Source: Terribacillus sp. FSL K6-0262
GTDB taxonomy: Bacteria; Bacillota; Bacilli; Bacillales; Amphibacillaceae
Assembly: GCF_037977385.1 (NCBI RefSeq)
Contig: NZ_CP150277.1
Location: 2,085,001-2,149,000 of the forward strand
Length of the DNA: 64,000 nt
Direction of reading: 5' to 3'
Shown: piece by piece, positions 1 to 9,523 of the stretch
How the letters are laid out: each line of letters starts with the position of its first letter
Position numbering within the stretch: the first letter of the stretch is position 1
Made by a program: the position numbers and the translations under genes
The notes under the pieces: generated by a model
Told to the model about the DNA's origin: nothing
The model's input: only the letters and a program-made list of their open reading frames with translations
Databases searched by the model: none

Positions 1-1047
1 GGCCTTATCGGATTTGATTTACAGATGATGCTGCCAGCAGCAGCCGGGATCGATGCACGGAAGATTGCCGAACGATTTGCTGGTGTTTTTTATCCGGAAG
101 CAGCTGATGCAATCCAAGAGGAACAAGCTGAAAATAGCGTAGTGATCCGACTTGCAGAAACGGATCCGATTCACCGCTTGCCGATACCCGGGGCGGGATT
201 ATCGGTAGAGGTGCACGATTCGGGATTCGTAACGGCAGCACAGCTTTATCGTATGCCGTATGAGTTGATCGGCGGTGAGGCAGTGATGGATGTTGAGGAA
301 GCGAAAGGGAAATTGCTTGCTGAAGCACCGATCATGCTTGCGGCCGAAGGTGACGAGGCAGTTTATAAGCTGTCGGATCAGGTTATTGGTGTGCATGCAG
401 ACGGTACGATACTATATGCTGAATTTCCGCCGATGCTTTCGGATATCGAGATGGAAGCTGAACCGGGGGATTGGGCAAGTTTGATGGGTGTGACGGATGA
501 CTTCATCAATTATCATAACGGACATGGTGTACAGCTTTGGGCGGAGAAATCCATTGTGGATCAGCATCCAATCGAGGAAATACCAGACCAGGTTGCCGTC
601 CGGAAGAATCAGGATATATTGTTTTACTCTGGGGCCACACCATGGAGCAGAGACAGGAAATGGACGGAGGAGGAGCTAAGGCAGCAGGCCGTCCGCTTTC
701 TTGCAGCAGTCGCAGACCAGCCTTTGGAAGAGTGGAAACACGCAGGTGCACAGCTGGCCGCGGATACGGCAATCGAGGATGAGCTCGAGCCGGCATACAT
801 CTTCCTTTTTGCTTATACGAAGTCTGGTATTCCTGTTGAAGGAGTGGAAGCGAGCATCCATGTTGGTATCCATTCCGGACTGGTCAGGGAATGTATCATC
901 GACAGAGTGCCGGTTGCTATTCAACACGGGGAACCAGTTTCTGATGGACAAGCAAAGGAGCGGATTGCCGATGTACTGGAGCTGCAATTAGCTTGGATCG
1001 CATTGCGGGAAGAAAATCGATATGAGCTGGTATACGTACGGAAATAA
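1..1047 (+). CDS. YcdB/YcdC-like repeat-domain protein, C-terminal part
   Basis: The reading frame is open from the first base of the window to a TAA, so the 5' end lies outside; an internal ATG at 25 has no convincing ribosome binding site. At least 348 residues are visible. They are soluble and acidic, with PepSY/YcdB-like elements: a segment with IPVEGVEASIHV near the end resembles the 'G-IPVEGD-I-V-VD' pattern of the YcdB/YcdC repeat family. Such proteins are usually exported and of unknown function. The assignment rests on this pattern only. No downstream partner is evident, since the next gene has its own upstream gap. Confidence 0.55.
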   Translation, partial: GLIGFDLQMMLPAAAGIDARKIAERFAGVFYPEAADAIQEEQAENSVVIRLAETDPIHRLPIPGAGLSVEVHDSGFVTAAQLYRMPYELIGGEAVMDVEEAKGKLLAEAPIMLAAEGDEAVYKLSDQVIGVHADGTILYAEFPPMLSDIEMEAEPGDWASLMGVTDDFINYHNGHGVQLWAEKSIVDQHPIEEIPDQVAVRKNQDILFYSGATPWSRDRKWTEEELRQQAVRFLAAVADQPLEEWKHAGAQLAADTAIEDELEPAYIFLFAYTKSGIPVEGVEASIHVGIHSGLVRECIIDRVPVAIQHGEPVSDGQAKERIADVLELQLAWIALREENRYELVYVRK

Positions 1048-1137
1048 AAGGGAGATATAGGTTTCCGGCAGCTTGATAACGGTTACTTAATAGATATCTG
1101 ACGAAAAATCAGGCTATCTTACTTAAAGGGTGATCGC

Positions 1138-2928
1138 ATGTTCAGTATTGGTGAAATCTTTTTTATCTTGCTGTCTTGTGCCTTCTTCATGGCACTGGTT
1201 GCAGTCGTATCCTACTATATGACGAAAGGGAATGTCAGCACGGCTGATGAGTACTTCCTTGCCGGGCGCGGCTTGACGGGTGTATTCATTGCCGGGTCTT
1301 TGCTGCTGACGAACCTATCGGCCGAGCAGCTGATCGGACTGAACGGACAAAGCTTCACAAACAATATGTCCGGTATGGCATGGGAAGTGACAGCTGGTCT
1401 GGCAGCCATCGTCATGGCGATTTTCCTGCTGCCGAAGTTCCTCGGCATCGGGATTTCCACCATCCCGGAATTCCTGAGCAAACGGTATGATGAGACCGTG
1501 CGGCGATTGACCGTCATTTTGTTCCTGCTCGGGTATATGTGTGTGACAATCCCTTCCATGCTCTATTCGGGCGGTGTATCCGTCCTCCAATTATTCGATC
1601 TTCCGGAGCTTCTGAACATTTCATATACACAAGCATTGTGGCTGACGGTTTGGTTCGTCGGCATCATAGGTGCCATTTATGCGATATTTGGCGGACTGAG
1701 GGCGGTGGCGGTATCGGATACGCTGAACGGAATAGGCTTGGTCTTCATTGGCTTTCTTGTCCCGATACTTGGCTTTATCCTGCTTGGAAACGGAAATATG
1801 GTGGATGGGATGAAGCATATTGTGCAGAATAGCCCGGAGAAGCTGAATGCCATTGGAAGCAGTACAGACAATGTTCCGTTCTTCTCCATCTTTACGGGTA
1901 TCCTGTTTGCCAATCTGTTTTATTGGGCGCTGAACCAATACGTCATCCAGCGTACTTTAGGGGCAAAGAATCTGGCGGAAGGACAAAAGGGTGTCCTTTA
2001 CACAGGTTACCTGAAGCTCTTGGTTCCGATATTCATGCTGATACCTGGAATCATCGCATTCCATTTGTATGGCGATTCCATCCGGAATGGGGATTTGAGC
2101 TATCCGACTCTTGTCAGGGATGTATTGCCGGTATGGATGCTGGGCTTTTTCCTCGCTGTATTATTCGGGGCTGTTCTGAGCAGCTTTAACTCCATCCTGA
2201 ATAGTGTCGCCACTTTACTGGTGCTGGATATCTACCAGCCTGTTTTCGATCCGGATGCTTCAGATGATAAATTGATCAAGGTCAGCAAGATCCTCGGGAT
2301 CATCATTGCACTTGTTTCCTTCTTTGTGGCGCCATTTCTGATGTATGCACCGGATGGGTTATGGAATCTTATCAGGCAGTTTACAGGTTTCTTCAATATT
2401 CCGATTCTGGTCATTGTGCTGATGGGTATGATTTTCAAGCGTGTTCCTTCTTCGGCGGCTAAAGTGGTGATCATCTTCCATGTCGTTGCTTATTATATGA
2501 TGGTATGGGGATTCCGGCAGATATTTGACTGGGATCCGGGCATCAATTATATCCATGTGTATGGAATCCTGTTGGCGATCGAGGTTGTGTTTATGCTCAT
2601 CATGGCCAAAGTAAAGCCGCTGGAATCAATCAAACCTATATTCTATGCGGAGAATGGGGAGGATCATCTTGTCCCGTGGAAGCATGCCATACCTGTATCG
2701 ATCACATTGATTTTTTCCATTGTCATCTTTTATGTCGTCTTCTCCCCGATAGGATTAGCTTACGAGAGTGCAGCTGTATCGAAGTGGTTCTGGCCGGTGA
2801 TTGCAATACTTGTCGCGGCAAACATCGTACTTTATTTCATTTCCATAAAAGTATGGCATAAAAAATATAGCAAGTATGTGGAAAAACAGACGGAGAGCGC
2901 TCGTAAAACGCGCCTCAGCGGAGATTGA
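1138..2928 (+). CDS. Sodium:solute symporter (SSS family, SglT/YidK-like)
   Basis: A 596-residue integral membrane protein with about 13-14 hydrophobic segments. It would move an organic solute, most likely a sugar or related compound, inward with Na+. The fold markers are an early stretch with FLAGRGL and LLTNLSAEQLIGLNG, and the central GAIYAIFGGLRAVAVSDTLN signature typical of SSS carriers. The length fits the SglT/YidK branch, which is longer than PutP or PanF. ATG is preceded by AAAGGGTGATCGC. The gene is monocistronic: a strong terminator follows directly. The substrate cannot be read from sequence and no catabolic neighbour helps. Confidence 0.85.
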   Translation: MFSIGEIFFILLSCAFFMALVAVVSYYMTKGNVSTADEYFLAGRGLTGVFIAGSLLLTNLSAEQLIGLNGQSFTNNMSGMAWEVTAGLAAIVMAIFLLPKFLGIGISTIPEFLSKRYDETVRRLTVILFLLGYMCVTIPSMLYSGGVSVLQLFDLPELLNISYTQALWLTVWFVGIIGAIYAIFGGLRAVAVSDTLNGIGLVFIGFLVPILGFILLGNGNMVDGMKHIVQNSPEKLNAIGSSTDNVPFFSIFTGILFANLFYWALNQYVIQRTLGAKNLAEGQKGVLYTGYLKLLVPIFMLIPGIIAFHLYGDSIRNGDLSYPTLVRDVLPVWMLGFFLAVLFGAVLSSFNSILNSVATLLVLDIYQPVFDPDASDDKLIKVSKILGIIIALVSFFVAPFLMYAPDGLWNLIRQFTGFFNIPILVIVLMGMIFKRVPSSAAKVVIIFHVVAYYMMVWGFRQIFDWDPGINYIHVYGILLAIEVVFMLIMAKVKPLESIKPIFYAENGEDHLVPWKHAIPVSITLIFSIVIFYVVFSPIGLAYESAAVSKWFWPVIAILVAANIVLYFISIKVWHKKYSKYVEKQTESARKTRLSGD

Positions 2929-2936
2929 TGAAAGCA

Positions 2937-2964
2937 AAAAAGCCACTCGGAAGAGTGGCTTTTT
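2937..2964. terminator. Rho-independent terminator (bidirectional type)
   Basis: Twelve-base arms AAAAAGCCACTC and GAGTGGCTTTTT enclose the loop GGAA, starting 8 bases after the symporter stop. A-run and T-run on the two sides allow termination from either strand; the convergent ykoT-like gene ends about 100 bases downstream. Confidence 0.9.
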
Positions 2965-3067
2965 CATTGCTACTGAGCACACAGCAGCAAACAAAACAGA
3001 AATATTTTGGGGGTATCCTGTTTGTAAGATATTCTAACAGAAAAGTCGCTGGTATGCAAAATTTTTG

Positions 3068-4060
3068 TTAAGTTTTCGTTAAGTTATGGCTGTCTCGTTT
3101 GCGCATTTGTCCTAGGATGCTATCGATCGTATATAAAGGACGCTTCTTTACTTCAGCAAAAATCGTACCAATATATTCACCGATGATACCGATTGCCATG
3201 AGCTGCAATCCCCCGAGCAGCCAAATGGAGATGATCAGGGAAGTCCAGCCCGCATCCGGATTGCCGAATACTTTTTGTATGGCTGCATACCCTGCGGCCA
3301 TTATGCTGACAAGGAAAAGGAGGAAGCCGACTGCCACAATGAGACGGATAGGAGCGACACTGAATGAAGTGATGCCTTCAAAGGCGAAATTGAGCATTTT
3401 CCTCAATGGATATTTCGTTTCTCCGGCAAGCCGGGGCTTTCTCTCATACGTCACGATATCGGAGCGAAACCCGATTTGCGGAATGATTCCCCTGAGGAAT
3501 ATCTTTGATTCGCTGTAACGACTTAATTCTGTAAGGGCCCGTCTGTTGAGCAGCCGATAATCGGCATGATTGGATATCAGCCGGATTCCGAGCATTTCCA
3601 TCACCCGATAGAAGATTGCAGCGGTATTTCGCTTGAAACCGGTATCGGATGTACGATCATTCCGTACGCCATAAACGATTTCATAGCCTTCGAGGTAGCG
3701 GAGCACGAAAGTCCTTATCACCGATATGTCGTCCTGTAAATCAGCATCCAATGTAATGACACAATCGGAGTAATCCTTCGCATGCAGCATGCCAGCAAGC
3801 AGGGCTCGCTGATGGCCTGCATTAGCGGCCAATTTGATACCCGTGACAAGCTGATTGGCCAGATGCTCTATCTTGATCAGCTGCCAAGTGTCATCCTTGC
3901 TGCCATCATCGACGAACAAAATCGTGCTTGCAGGTGAGATAAGCTGCTCCTGCATCAACGCTGCCAAGGTGGAGGTAAGCTTGGAGCATGTGTCTGTCAG
4001 GATTTGTTCTTCGTTATAACAGGGAATGACCAATGTCAGTACAGGTAATGAAGCAGTCAT
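3068..4060 (-). CDS. ykoT: Glycosyltransferase family 2, DPM1/GtrB-like (YkoT-like)
   Basis: A 330-residue GT2 enzyme predicted to transfer a sugar from a nucleotide donor to a polyprenyl phosphate. The N-terminal GT-A domain shows LVIPCYNEE, LFVDDGS and TLDADLQDD (the DXD region). Two hydrophobic helices near residues 235-310 anchor it in the membrane, followed by a GEYIGTIFAEVKKRP motif usual for this family. The ATG at 4060 overlaps the stop of the upstream gene as ATGA and has GGAGAG before it, so translation is coupled. The partner resembles B. subtilis YkoS, and the pair matches ykoT/ykoS there. The acceptor and sugar are unknown. Confidence 0.85.
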   Translation of the reverse strand: MTASLPVLTLVIPCYNEEQILTDTCSKLTSTLAALMQEQLISPASTILFVDDGSKDDTWQLIKIEHLANQLVTGIKLAANAGHQRALLAGMLHAKDYSDCVITLDADLQDDISVIRTFVLRYLEGYEIVYGVRNDRTSDTGFKRNTAAIFYRVMEMLGIRLISNHADYRLLNRRALTELSRYSESKIFLRGIIPQIGFRSDIVTYERKPRLAGETKYPLRKMLNFAFEGITSFSVAPIRLIVAVGFLLFLVSIMAAGYAAIQKVFGNPDAGWTSLIISIWLLGGLQLMAIGIIGEYIGTIFAEVKKRPLYTIDSILGQMRKRDSHNLTKT

Positions 4061-5757
4061 TTGCTCTCTCCTTCCGTACGTACTCGATATAGATGGACAA
4101 TCCAAGCGGAATCGGGATGATCGAAGCTCCGTTCGTATTGCAGATCATTGGCATCCGCATTGTCGATCAAGACCGATGAGAGCACATAAGATGCGCCTAA
4201 ATGCCGTAACGCTTCTGCATTCAAATCGAGATCCTTGATTGTGCGATCGGTGTCTTTACGGAAATCATAATGCTTTCCGAGCTCGGCCGAGAAAATGTAT
4301 AATCGGCTCCCCCACTCATCGAAATAGCGTTTCAGATCCTTGCTTTTTGCCAATTCATCTTCAATGACCTCACGGAAACGGTGCTTGTAGCTCAATGGGA
4401 TGATGTTGTTGTATGTATCGACAGTGTAAAAACCGTTGTATTGAGCGATGGCGGGATGCAAGCCGATGCTGGCCACCTTATAAGTATGTTGGGGCATCCC
4501 GATATACTCGCGGATTTCGCTGAATTGTTCCACAGCATAAAAAGCCCCGACGGAAGGTGTATCCTTATAAAGGCCATACACGATTTCTTCATTGGATAAT
4601 GCCAATACGATAAGCTGCAAGCATAGGCAAATATAAACAAAAACGCGTATACCCCGCTTACCAAGCTGCCAAAGCAGATAACAAGCCAACCCGAAGCTTG
4701 CATAGATGACAAGCGGCCGCAGGAAGTGGAAGCGGGCAAAGTTGAATGCAGAAAGCAAATCGATATGCTCCTTTGGTATTTTCCAAATTTTGTTGAACCA
4801 GAGGGCATACCAAAATGATAGGAGTAAATTCAATCCCGTCAGGACGAGATAGATGTTCATGGGCCTTGTCCGTCGCCTGCTAAAGAGAACAGTAAGCAAA
4901 GCAATCGCCAGCACCGGCAAAATGATGACGGTGTGGAGGGTCATCACATGATTATGTCCCAGCACGAAGTTTTTCCAGAACAAGCGGAGTGTCTGGTCGA
5001 ATTCCTGTCTGGAGGACACGAATTCAACCCGATGCATGGTTTCTGAGCCAGCTATCATGGTATAGACTAGCCGGTAATCCGCTGCCAGGAATAAAGCTGT
5101 CATCCAGATGATGCTTCCCAAGAAACGCAGATTGAGCCTGCGATAACGAATCAGATCAATCAGCCAAATGATTCCCATGAGCGCAAGGAAAAAAAAGAAT
5201 CCCAAAACGAAACTGGCGTATAGCGGCAATAAAGAAATCGCAATCCAATGCTTCCAGCTCGCTTTATTTGCGCGTATGGATAGGAAAGCCCATAGCGCCA
5301 AGGGATGCCCCATCGTGCTGAGCATCCCGGATGGCCAAAATGGTGTAAGGGCGAATGCGAGGGAAACAAGAGCCGCAATCCAATGTGCTTTGATGTTGCG
5401 GATGACATGTGTGCGAAGCAGCAAATACATCCCGGCAAATGCAATCAGCCGGGTGAGCAGCTGACTGATTGCATAAGCGGTCATCGTCGGAAACCAGGCA
5501 TGGAGCCAAACGATCAGCGTCCATTCCGTTCCCAGTGCATCCCGGGGCAGGCCGCCTATGATTTGGGGGATGACTGCATGGACTCCGCCAAATATTTGTC
5601 CGCTTTCAGCGAGTACTTTATACCAAGCGAGGTTGGAGTCGAGATTATCATGCACTCGGATATGGGCGTCGTTTCCAAGAAGGAATAGGGGAGAGGCGAA
5701 TATCAGTATAGCTGCCACGCAAAGCATGATGGCTTTTTTGTTTGCATATGTCCGCAT
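4057..5757 (-). CDS. ykoS: DUF6044-type polytopic membrane protein (YkoS-like)
   Basis: About 566 residues with roughly 10-12 transmembrane segments and a C-terminal extracytoplasmic domain of about 180 residues. The N-terminal part has the acidic loop HIRVHDNLDSN after the first helix, which is characteristic of DUF6044/YkoS proteins and reminiscent of GT-C glycosyltransferase active-site loops. The start is placed at ATG 5757, with GGGAGG 11 bases upstream; a GTG three codons earlier sits too close to that site. It is coupled to the glycosyltransferase by an ATGA overlap. Inference: the pair attaches or modifies an envelope sugar, with this protein using the lipid-linked donor. Confidence 0.75.
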   Translation of the reverse strand: MRTYANKKAIMLCVAAILIFASPLFLLGNDAHIRVHDNLDSNLAWYKVLAESGQIFGGVHAVIPQIIGGLPRDALGTEWTLIVWLHAWFPTMTAYAISQLLTRLIAFAGMYLLLRTHVIRNIKAHWIAALVSLAFALTPFWPSGMLSTMGHPLALWAFLSIRANKASWKHWIAISLLPLYASFVLGFFFFLALMGIIWLIDLIRYRRLNLRFLGSIIWMTALFLAADYRLVYTMIAGSETMHRVEFVSSRQEFDQTLRLFWKNFVLGHNHVMTLHTVIILPVLAIALLTVLFSRRRTRPMNIYLVLTGLNLLLSFWYALWFNKIWKIPKEHIDLLSAFNFARFHFLRPLVIYASFGLACYLLWQLGKRGIRVFVYICLCLQLIVLALSNEEIVYGLYKDTPSVGAFYAVEQFSEIREYIGMPQHTYKVASIGLHPAIAQYNGFYTVDTYNNIIPLSYKHRFREVIEDELAKSKDLKRYFDEWGSRLYIFSAELGKHYDFRKDTDRTIKDLDLNAEALRHLGASYVLSSVLIDNADANDLQYERSFDHPDSAWIVHLYRVRTEGESK

Positions 5758-6179
5758 TATTCCCACATCCTCCCACAGTAATGGTGTTAGTATGCAGCAT
5801 CGGACAAAGCTCTATTCAAAATACCCGGGATGCCGAGCATCCGCGGGTTATAGGATGATTCAAAATCCGCTTGGAGGAGAGAGGATCTTGTACTTAGTCA
5901 GGCCAAAGTCTGCGAAACTCTTGCAGCTGTTTTTCGACAGGTGACTAAAACAGGGCGATGGACGTTTGATCATTATGCTGAATGAACGTTTGATCAATCA
6001 TGAAGCACTCGACTGTCCGGATGCCAAGAAACCCGGTGTTTGCCTGGTTAGGGCAGTTTTTTTATTTGTGGCTAAAGTAAGGATTACCTTGATTGGACAG
6101 GCATGGTAACATAAGTTTATTAAATAAATTCGAATCATGACGCAAAACATTTACTGACTGCAACCTAGGAGGCGATTGT
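5758..6179. other. Intergenic leader between divergent ykoS and purT
   Basis: This 420-base gap has no gene longer than a few codons. It holds a direct repeat of the 11-mer ACGTTTGATCA at 5962-5972 and 5986-5996 (24-base period), a terminator-like hairpin at 6012-6065 in the purT direction, and an AT-rich stretch before purT. A short frame starting TTG at 5888 behind GGAGGAGAG encodes only 18 residues. No known riboswitch consensus was recognised. Confidence 0.5.
6012..6065 (+). terminator. Terminator-like hairpin in the purT leader
   Basis: Outer arms ACTGTCC (6012-6018) and GGGCAGT (6051-6057) pair with one G-U and run into seven T residues. An inner CCA..AAAC / GTTT..TGG helix fits between them. 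It lies 115 bases before the purT start, so it either ends an upstream leader transcript (attenuation) or separates purT from readthrough. Confidence 0.5.
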
Positions 6180-7352
6180 ATGTTTCAAACGAAAAAACTG
6201 CTGCTGCTCGGATCTGGAGAACTGGGGAAAGAGGTCATAATCGAAGCGCAGCGGCTTGGTGTGGAGACGATCGCAGTAGATCGGTATGACAATGCTCCGG
6301 CAATGGCTGTGGCCGATCGCAGCTATGTCATCGATATGCTTGATCAGGAAAAGCTCAGACAGATTGTGGAATGGGAGAAACCGGATTTTCTTGTTCCGGA
6401 GATTGAAGCAATTGCTACAGATGCATTGATTGAATTGGAGAAGGAAGGCTATCTCGTCGTACCGACTGCAAAAGCGGCACAGCTGACGATGGATCGTGAA
6501 GGCATCCGCCGTTTTGCTGCAGAAACATTGGATATTCCGACTGCAGGCTATCGTTTTGCGGATACATATGAGGCATTTCGGGACGCGGTGGAGGAAATTG
6601 GCTTTCCGTGTGTCATCAAACCATTGATGAGTTCATCAGGAAAAGGACAAAGTGTCTGCCGAAGTCAGGAGGATATGGAGAGGAGCTGGCAGCTGGCGAT
6701 GGAAGGCGGAAGGGTTCAGAAACCGCGTGTCATCGTCGAGGAATTCATTCGGTTCGATGCGGAAATCACATTGCTGACCGTCCGCGCGATAAATGGTACT
6801 TTCTTCTGCGAGCCAATTGGGCATGAACAGGAAAATGGCGATTATATCGCGTCATGGCAGCCGCATCAGCTGACAGCATCACAGCTGGAACAAGCGCAGG
6901 AAATAGCAGAGCGTATTACAACAGGATTGGGCGGCTACGGTTTATTCGGAGTCGAGCTCTTCCTTGCCGGGGATCAAGTATATTTCAGTGAAGTATCGCC
7001 GCGCCCGCATGACACCGGCATGGTGACGATGGTGACACAGCAGCTGTCACAATTCGCCTTGCATGTACGAGCGATACTCGGGCTGCCGATTACAGAAATC
7101 AAACTTGTGCAGCCCGGTGCGACCAGTCCATTAAAGGCTGATGCAGCTTACGACTCTTATCATATTTCAGGTATGCGGGAAGCGCTGCAGGAGCCGCAAA
7201 CGCAGATTCGTGTCTTCCGTAAACCAGTGACGACAGCAGGGCGCAGAGTTGCTGTTGCCTTATCTGCTGCCGATACGGTGAATGAGGCGAGACAGCGTGC
7301 GGAACAGGCAAGGAAACGTCTTAAAGTGGAGGGGCAGGATGAATTATCATAA
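6180..7352 (+). CDS. purT: Formate-dependent phosphoribosylglycinamide formyltransferase (GAR transformylase 2)
   Basis: A 390-residue ATP-grasp enzyme that makes formyl-GAR from GAR, formate and ATP in step 3 of purine synthesis, replacing the folate-dependent PurN. The N-terminal LLLGSGELGKEV binds substrate. The ATP-grasp core has PLMSSSGKGQS and VEEFIRFD, and FSEVSPRPHDTGMVT carries the metal/phosphate residues. Length equals the family norm. AGGAGG lies 8 bases before ATG. A small gene overlaps its 3' end by 14 bases, indicating one transcript. Confidence 0.95.
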   Translation: MFQTKKLLLLGSGELGKEVIIEAQRLGVETIAVDRYDNAPAMAVADRSYVIDMLDQEKLRQIVEWEKPDFLVPEIEAIATDALIELEKEGYLVVPTAKAAQLTMDREGIRRFAAETLDIPTAGYRFADTYEAFRDAVEEIGFPCVIKPLMSSSGKGQSVCRSQEDMERSWQLAMEGGRVQKPRVIVEEFIRFDAEITLLTVRAINGTFFCEPIGHEQENGDYIASWQPHQLTASQLEQAQEIAERITTGLGGYGLFGVELFLAGDQVYFSEVSPRPHDTGMVTMVTQQLSQFALHVRAILGLPITEIKLVQPGATSPLKADAAYDSYHISGMREALQEPQTQIRVFRKPVTTAGRRVAVALSAADTVNEARQRAEQARKRLKVEGQDELS

Positions 7353-7680
7353 CCTGACTTTTCGGGCGGTCACGAATACAGACAATGGTGAAACCACCAG
7401 TGATACCATCTTCCATTATCGGCAGGAAGGGAAGATTCTCACCGCAGAATATGCCGGCGGTGCCATTCTGGAAGGAAGGCTGATCGGTTTGGTCGAAGCA
7501 GATGGCAAGCTCCGTTTCCGTTATCATCACATCAATGATCATCAGGAGCTGCGGAGCGGGCAATGCGTTTCCGTTCCGGAAATATTGGCAGACGGCCGGA
7601 TACGGCTGCATGAGCAGTGGCAATGGATGTTCGATGATGATTCCGCTGGACAGTCCATTGTGGAACAGGTGAGGGAGTAG
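7339..7680 (+). CDS. Small conserved protein of the type often mislabelled 'n-acetylglutamate synthase'
   Basis: The ATG at 7339, with GGAGGGG just upstream, overlaps the purT stop by 14 bases, so the protein is 113 residues and probably translationally coupled. It is a soluble beta-rich protein with FHYRQEG, AEYAGGAILEGRLIG and HEQWQW motifs, reminiscent of a short repeated beta-meander. Homologues carry the name 'n-acetylglutamate synthase' without evidence; no acetyltransferase motif is present. Function is unknown. Its place behind purT suggests co-expression, not a demonstrated role in purine synthesis. Confidence 0.75.
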   Translation: MNYHNLTFRAVTNTDNGETTSDTIFHYRQEGKILTAEYAGGAILEGRLIGLVEADGKLRFRYHHINDHQELRSGQCVSVPEILADGRIRLHEQWQWMFDDDSAGQSIVEQVRE

Positions 7681-7761
7681 AAGATTTGCATTTCCTGGAG
7701 ATATTAACTGAGCTGGTGGTGATTCGTATTAAAAGCAACCAAGGAAACGAGTGATGTTCGG

Positions 7762-7932
7762 ATGAAAAACACTTCGATTTTCCTGCTTGGCATCATGCAG
7801 TTCGGATAGTGCATCCAAATAGGAATCTGCTGCAAAAGAGGCTAAGGAAGACGGGGAGGGGACGGTGGATATTAGTGCGATATAGGAAGTCAGCACAGAA
7901 GCGCCGCTGTCGATGCTTAAAGAACAGAATGG
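7762..7932 (+). pseudogene. Decayed lipoprotein gene fragment
   Basis: ATG AAA at 7762 opens a frame that stops after 15 codons. From 7766 the +1-shifted frame reads KTLRFSCLASCSSDSASK, a degenerate signal peptide with a lipobox-like LASC. It then continues with lysine/glutamate-rich linker residues (SAAKEAKEDGEGTVDIS) typical of solute-binding lipoproteins, interrupted by TAG at 7820 and TAG near 7877. The coding character up to a strong terminator at 7933 suggests the N-terminal remnant of an exported lipoprotein broken by a frameshift and two stops. The parent family cannot be named. Confidence 0.45.
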
Positions 7933-7972
7933 AAGACACGGAAACAATTGTACTGTTTCTGTGTCTTTTTTT
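7933..7972 (+). terminator. Rho-independent terminator
   Basis: AAGACACGGAAAC and GTTTCTGTGTCTT form a 13-base stem (one G-U pair) around a 9-base loop and run into TTTTTTT. It would end the purT transcript after the decayed fragment. Confidence 0.85.
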
Positions 7973-8203
7973 GATGTTTCTCAGAGTGCGGCTGCATTCC
8001 ACATGAAAATAGCGTCCAGCATTATTCTTGATAGGAAGCGGGAATTGATGAACCAGCACCATAATGATTGGTTTTACGTTAATAGATGGCAATCACTTTG
8101 TGAGTGGGTAAAATTTCGATGGGTAAATGCACTGTAATTTTTTTGTAAATAACCGTGCAGGTAAAGCGGCATAAGGTATAGTGGAAGAAAAAGGAGGTTT
8201 CCC

Positions 8204-9523
8204 ATGGAAAGCAAACGCTTGAAGCAGATTTCCAATCAAAGCAGTGGATTCGGCTTTCTCTTTTCCCTGCCGATTTTGTCATGGGCGTTATATGACTTTG
8301 CCAATACGATATTTTCTTCCAATATCACAACTGTCTTTTTTCCATTCTATGTAACGGATACAATCGGTACTACGGCGGAATTGGAACAGCTCGGAAATGC
8401 GCTGATATCCTATGCAAATGCGCTGGCCAGCTTCTTTCTCGTCATCTTCTCGCCGTTATTCGGGGTCTGGATCGATCAGACGGGCTATAAGCAGCGTTAT
8501 GTCATCCGATTCGCTGCCATCTCCATTTTGTGTACGGTTTTAATGGGGCTGTTTGCGGGATGGGATTCAGATGGGATACTATGGGGGCTTCCAGTACCTT
8601 TTGTAGCGACTGTCCTGATGTTTGTACTGGCAAAATTTTTCTATAATAGCAGTCTCATATTCTATGATGCGAAAATCAGTGACTTGGTGCCGAGGGATCG
8701 TCTGTCGATATTATCGGGGTTCGGCGTGGCTGTGGGCTATATGGGCACTCTGGCCGGTTTGATGGTTTACTTCTTGCTCGATGACGGCTATGAATATGTT
8801 TTTTTGGCAACGGCGGCTCTCTATCTGGTATTTACACTTCCGCTGCTATTTTTCTTAAGGGAAGAACGCTCGATGCAGAAGAAATCCGGGAATGGCCTGC
8901 TATCGGGATATAAAGAAATCATCGCTACCATCAGGGAGATCCGGAAACATCGGTCGATATTCCGATTCATGATTGGTTATTTCTTCGTCAACGATGCAAT
9001 CGCAACCACCATTGCTGTCATGAGTGTCTATGCCGTCACAGTAGTAGGATTCAGTTCCGGGCAGTTCATCATCCTCTATCTTGTTTCCACGGTCACGGCA
9101 ATCATCGGGTCTTTCTGCTTTGGTCAGATAGCCAATAAAATCGGGGCACATCGATCATTTTCCTTGGTTGCGGTAATCATGGTGATTGCTTTGACCATCG
9201 GGGTATTGGCTGCTGCCCAATGGATGTTCTGGATAGCCGGCAGTCTTTTCGGAATTGCCCTTGGGTCGATCTGGGTCACATCGCGGATTTTGATTGTGGA
9301 TTTATCCCCAACTGAAAAGCAGGGGCAGTTCTTTGGGCTGTTTGCGTTCTCTGGAAAGGTGTCATCCATCATTGGTCCGATGATTTATGGGAGTATAACG
9401 CTTGCGTTGAAAGATTTTGGGGATTTGGCTAGCAGAGCTGCCTTGACATCGCTCATTTTGCTGACAATCATCGGTCTGCTCGTACATATCGCGAAGACGC
9501 CGGATAGGATGGCAGTGCGTTAA
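8204..9523 (+). CDS. MFS transporter, UMF1/Atg22-like family (YxiO-like)
   Basis: A 439-residue carrier with about 12 membrane helices. The N-terminal SWALYDFANTIFSSNITTVFFPFYV is the hallmark of the UMF1/ATG22 branch of the major facilitator superfamily, and the size matches B. subtilis YxiO. Bacterial members are uncharacterised; eukaryotic Atg22 exports amino acids from vacuoles. The start has AAAGGAGG nine bases upstream. The region 7973-8203 before it holds no recognisable gene. The gene overlaps the next, convergent one by 4 bases, with no terminator between them. Confidence 0.8.
   Translation: MESKRLKQISNQSSGFGFLFSLPILSWALYDFANTIFSSNITTVFFPFYVTDTIGTTAELEQLGNALISYANALASFFLVIFSPLFGVWIDQTGYKQRYVIRFAAISILCTVLMGLFAGWDSDGILWGLPVPFVATVLMFVLAKFFYNSSLIFYDAKISDLVPRDRLSILSGFGVAVGYMGTLAGLMVYFLLDDGYEYVFLATAALYLVFTLPLLFFLREERSMQKKSGNGLLSGYKEIIATIREIRKHRSIFRFMIGYFFVNDAIATTIAVMSVYAVTVVGFSSGQFIILYLVSTVTAIIGSFCFGQIANKIGAHRSFSLVAVIMVIALTIGVLAAAQWMFWIAGSLFGIALGSIWVTSRILIVDLSPTEKQGQFFGLFAFSGKVSSIIGPMIYGSITLALKDFGDLASRAALTSLILLTIIGLLVHIAKTPDRMAVR

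Noticed and set aside
5888-5944. 18-codon TTG frame as a leader peptide of purT
   Set aside because: No regulatory codons such as repeated residues, and the terminator-like stem is 70 bases further on without overlap.
4026-5944. Long plus-strand frames opposite ykoS
   Set aside because: They mirror the minus-strand gene, have no ribosome binding sites and no domain features.
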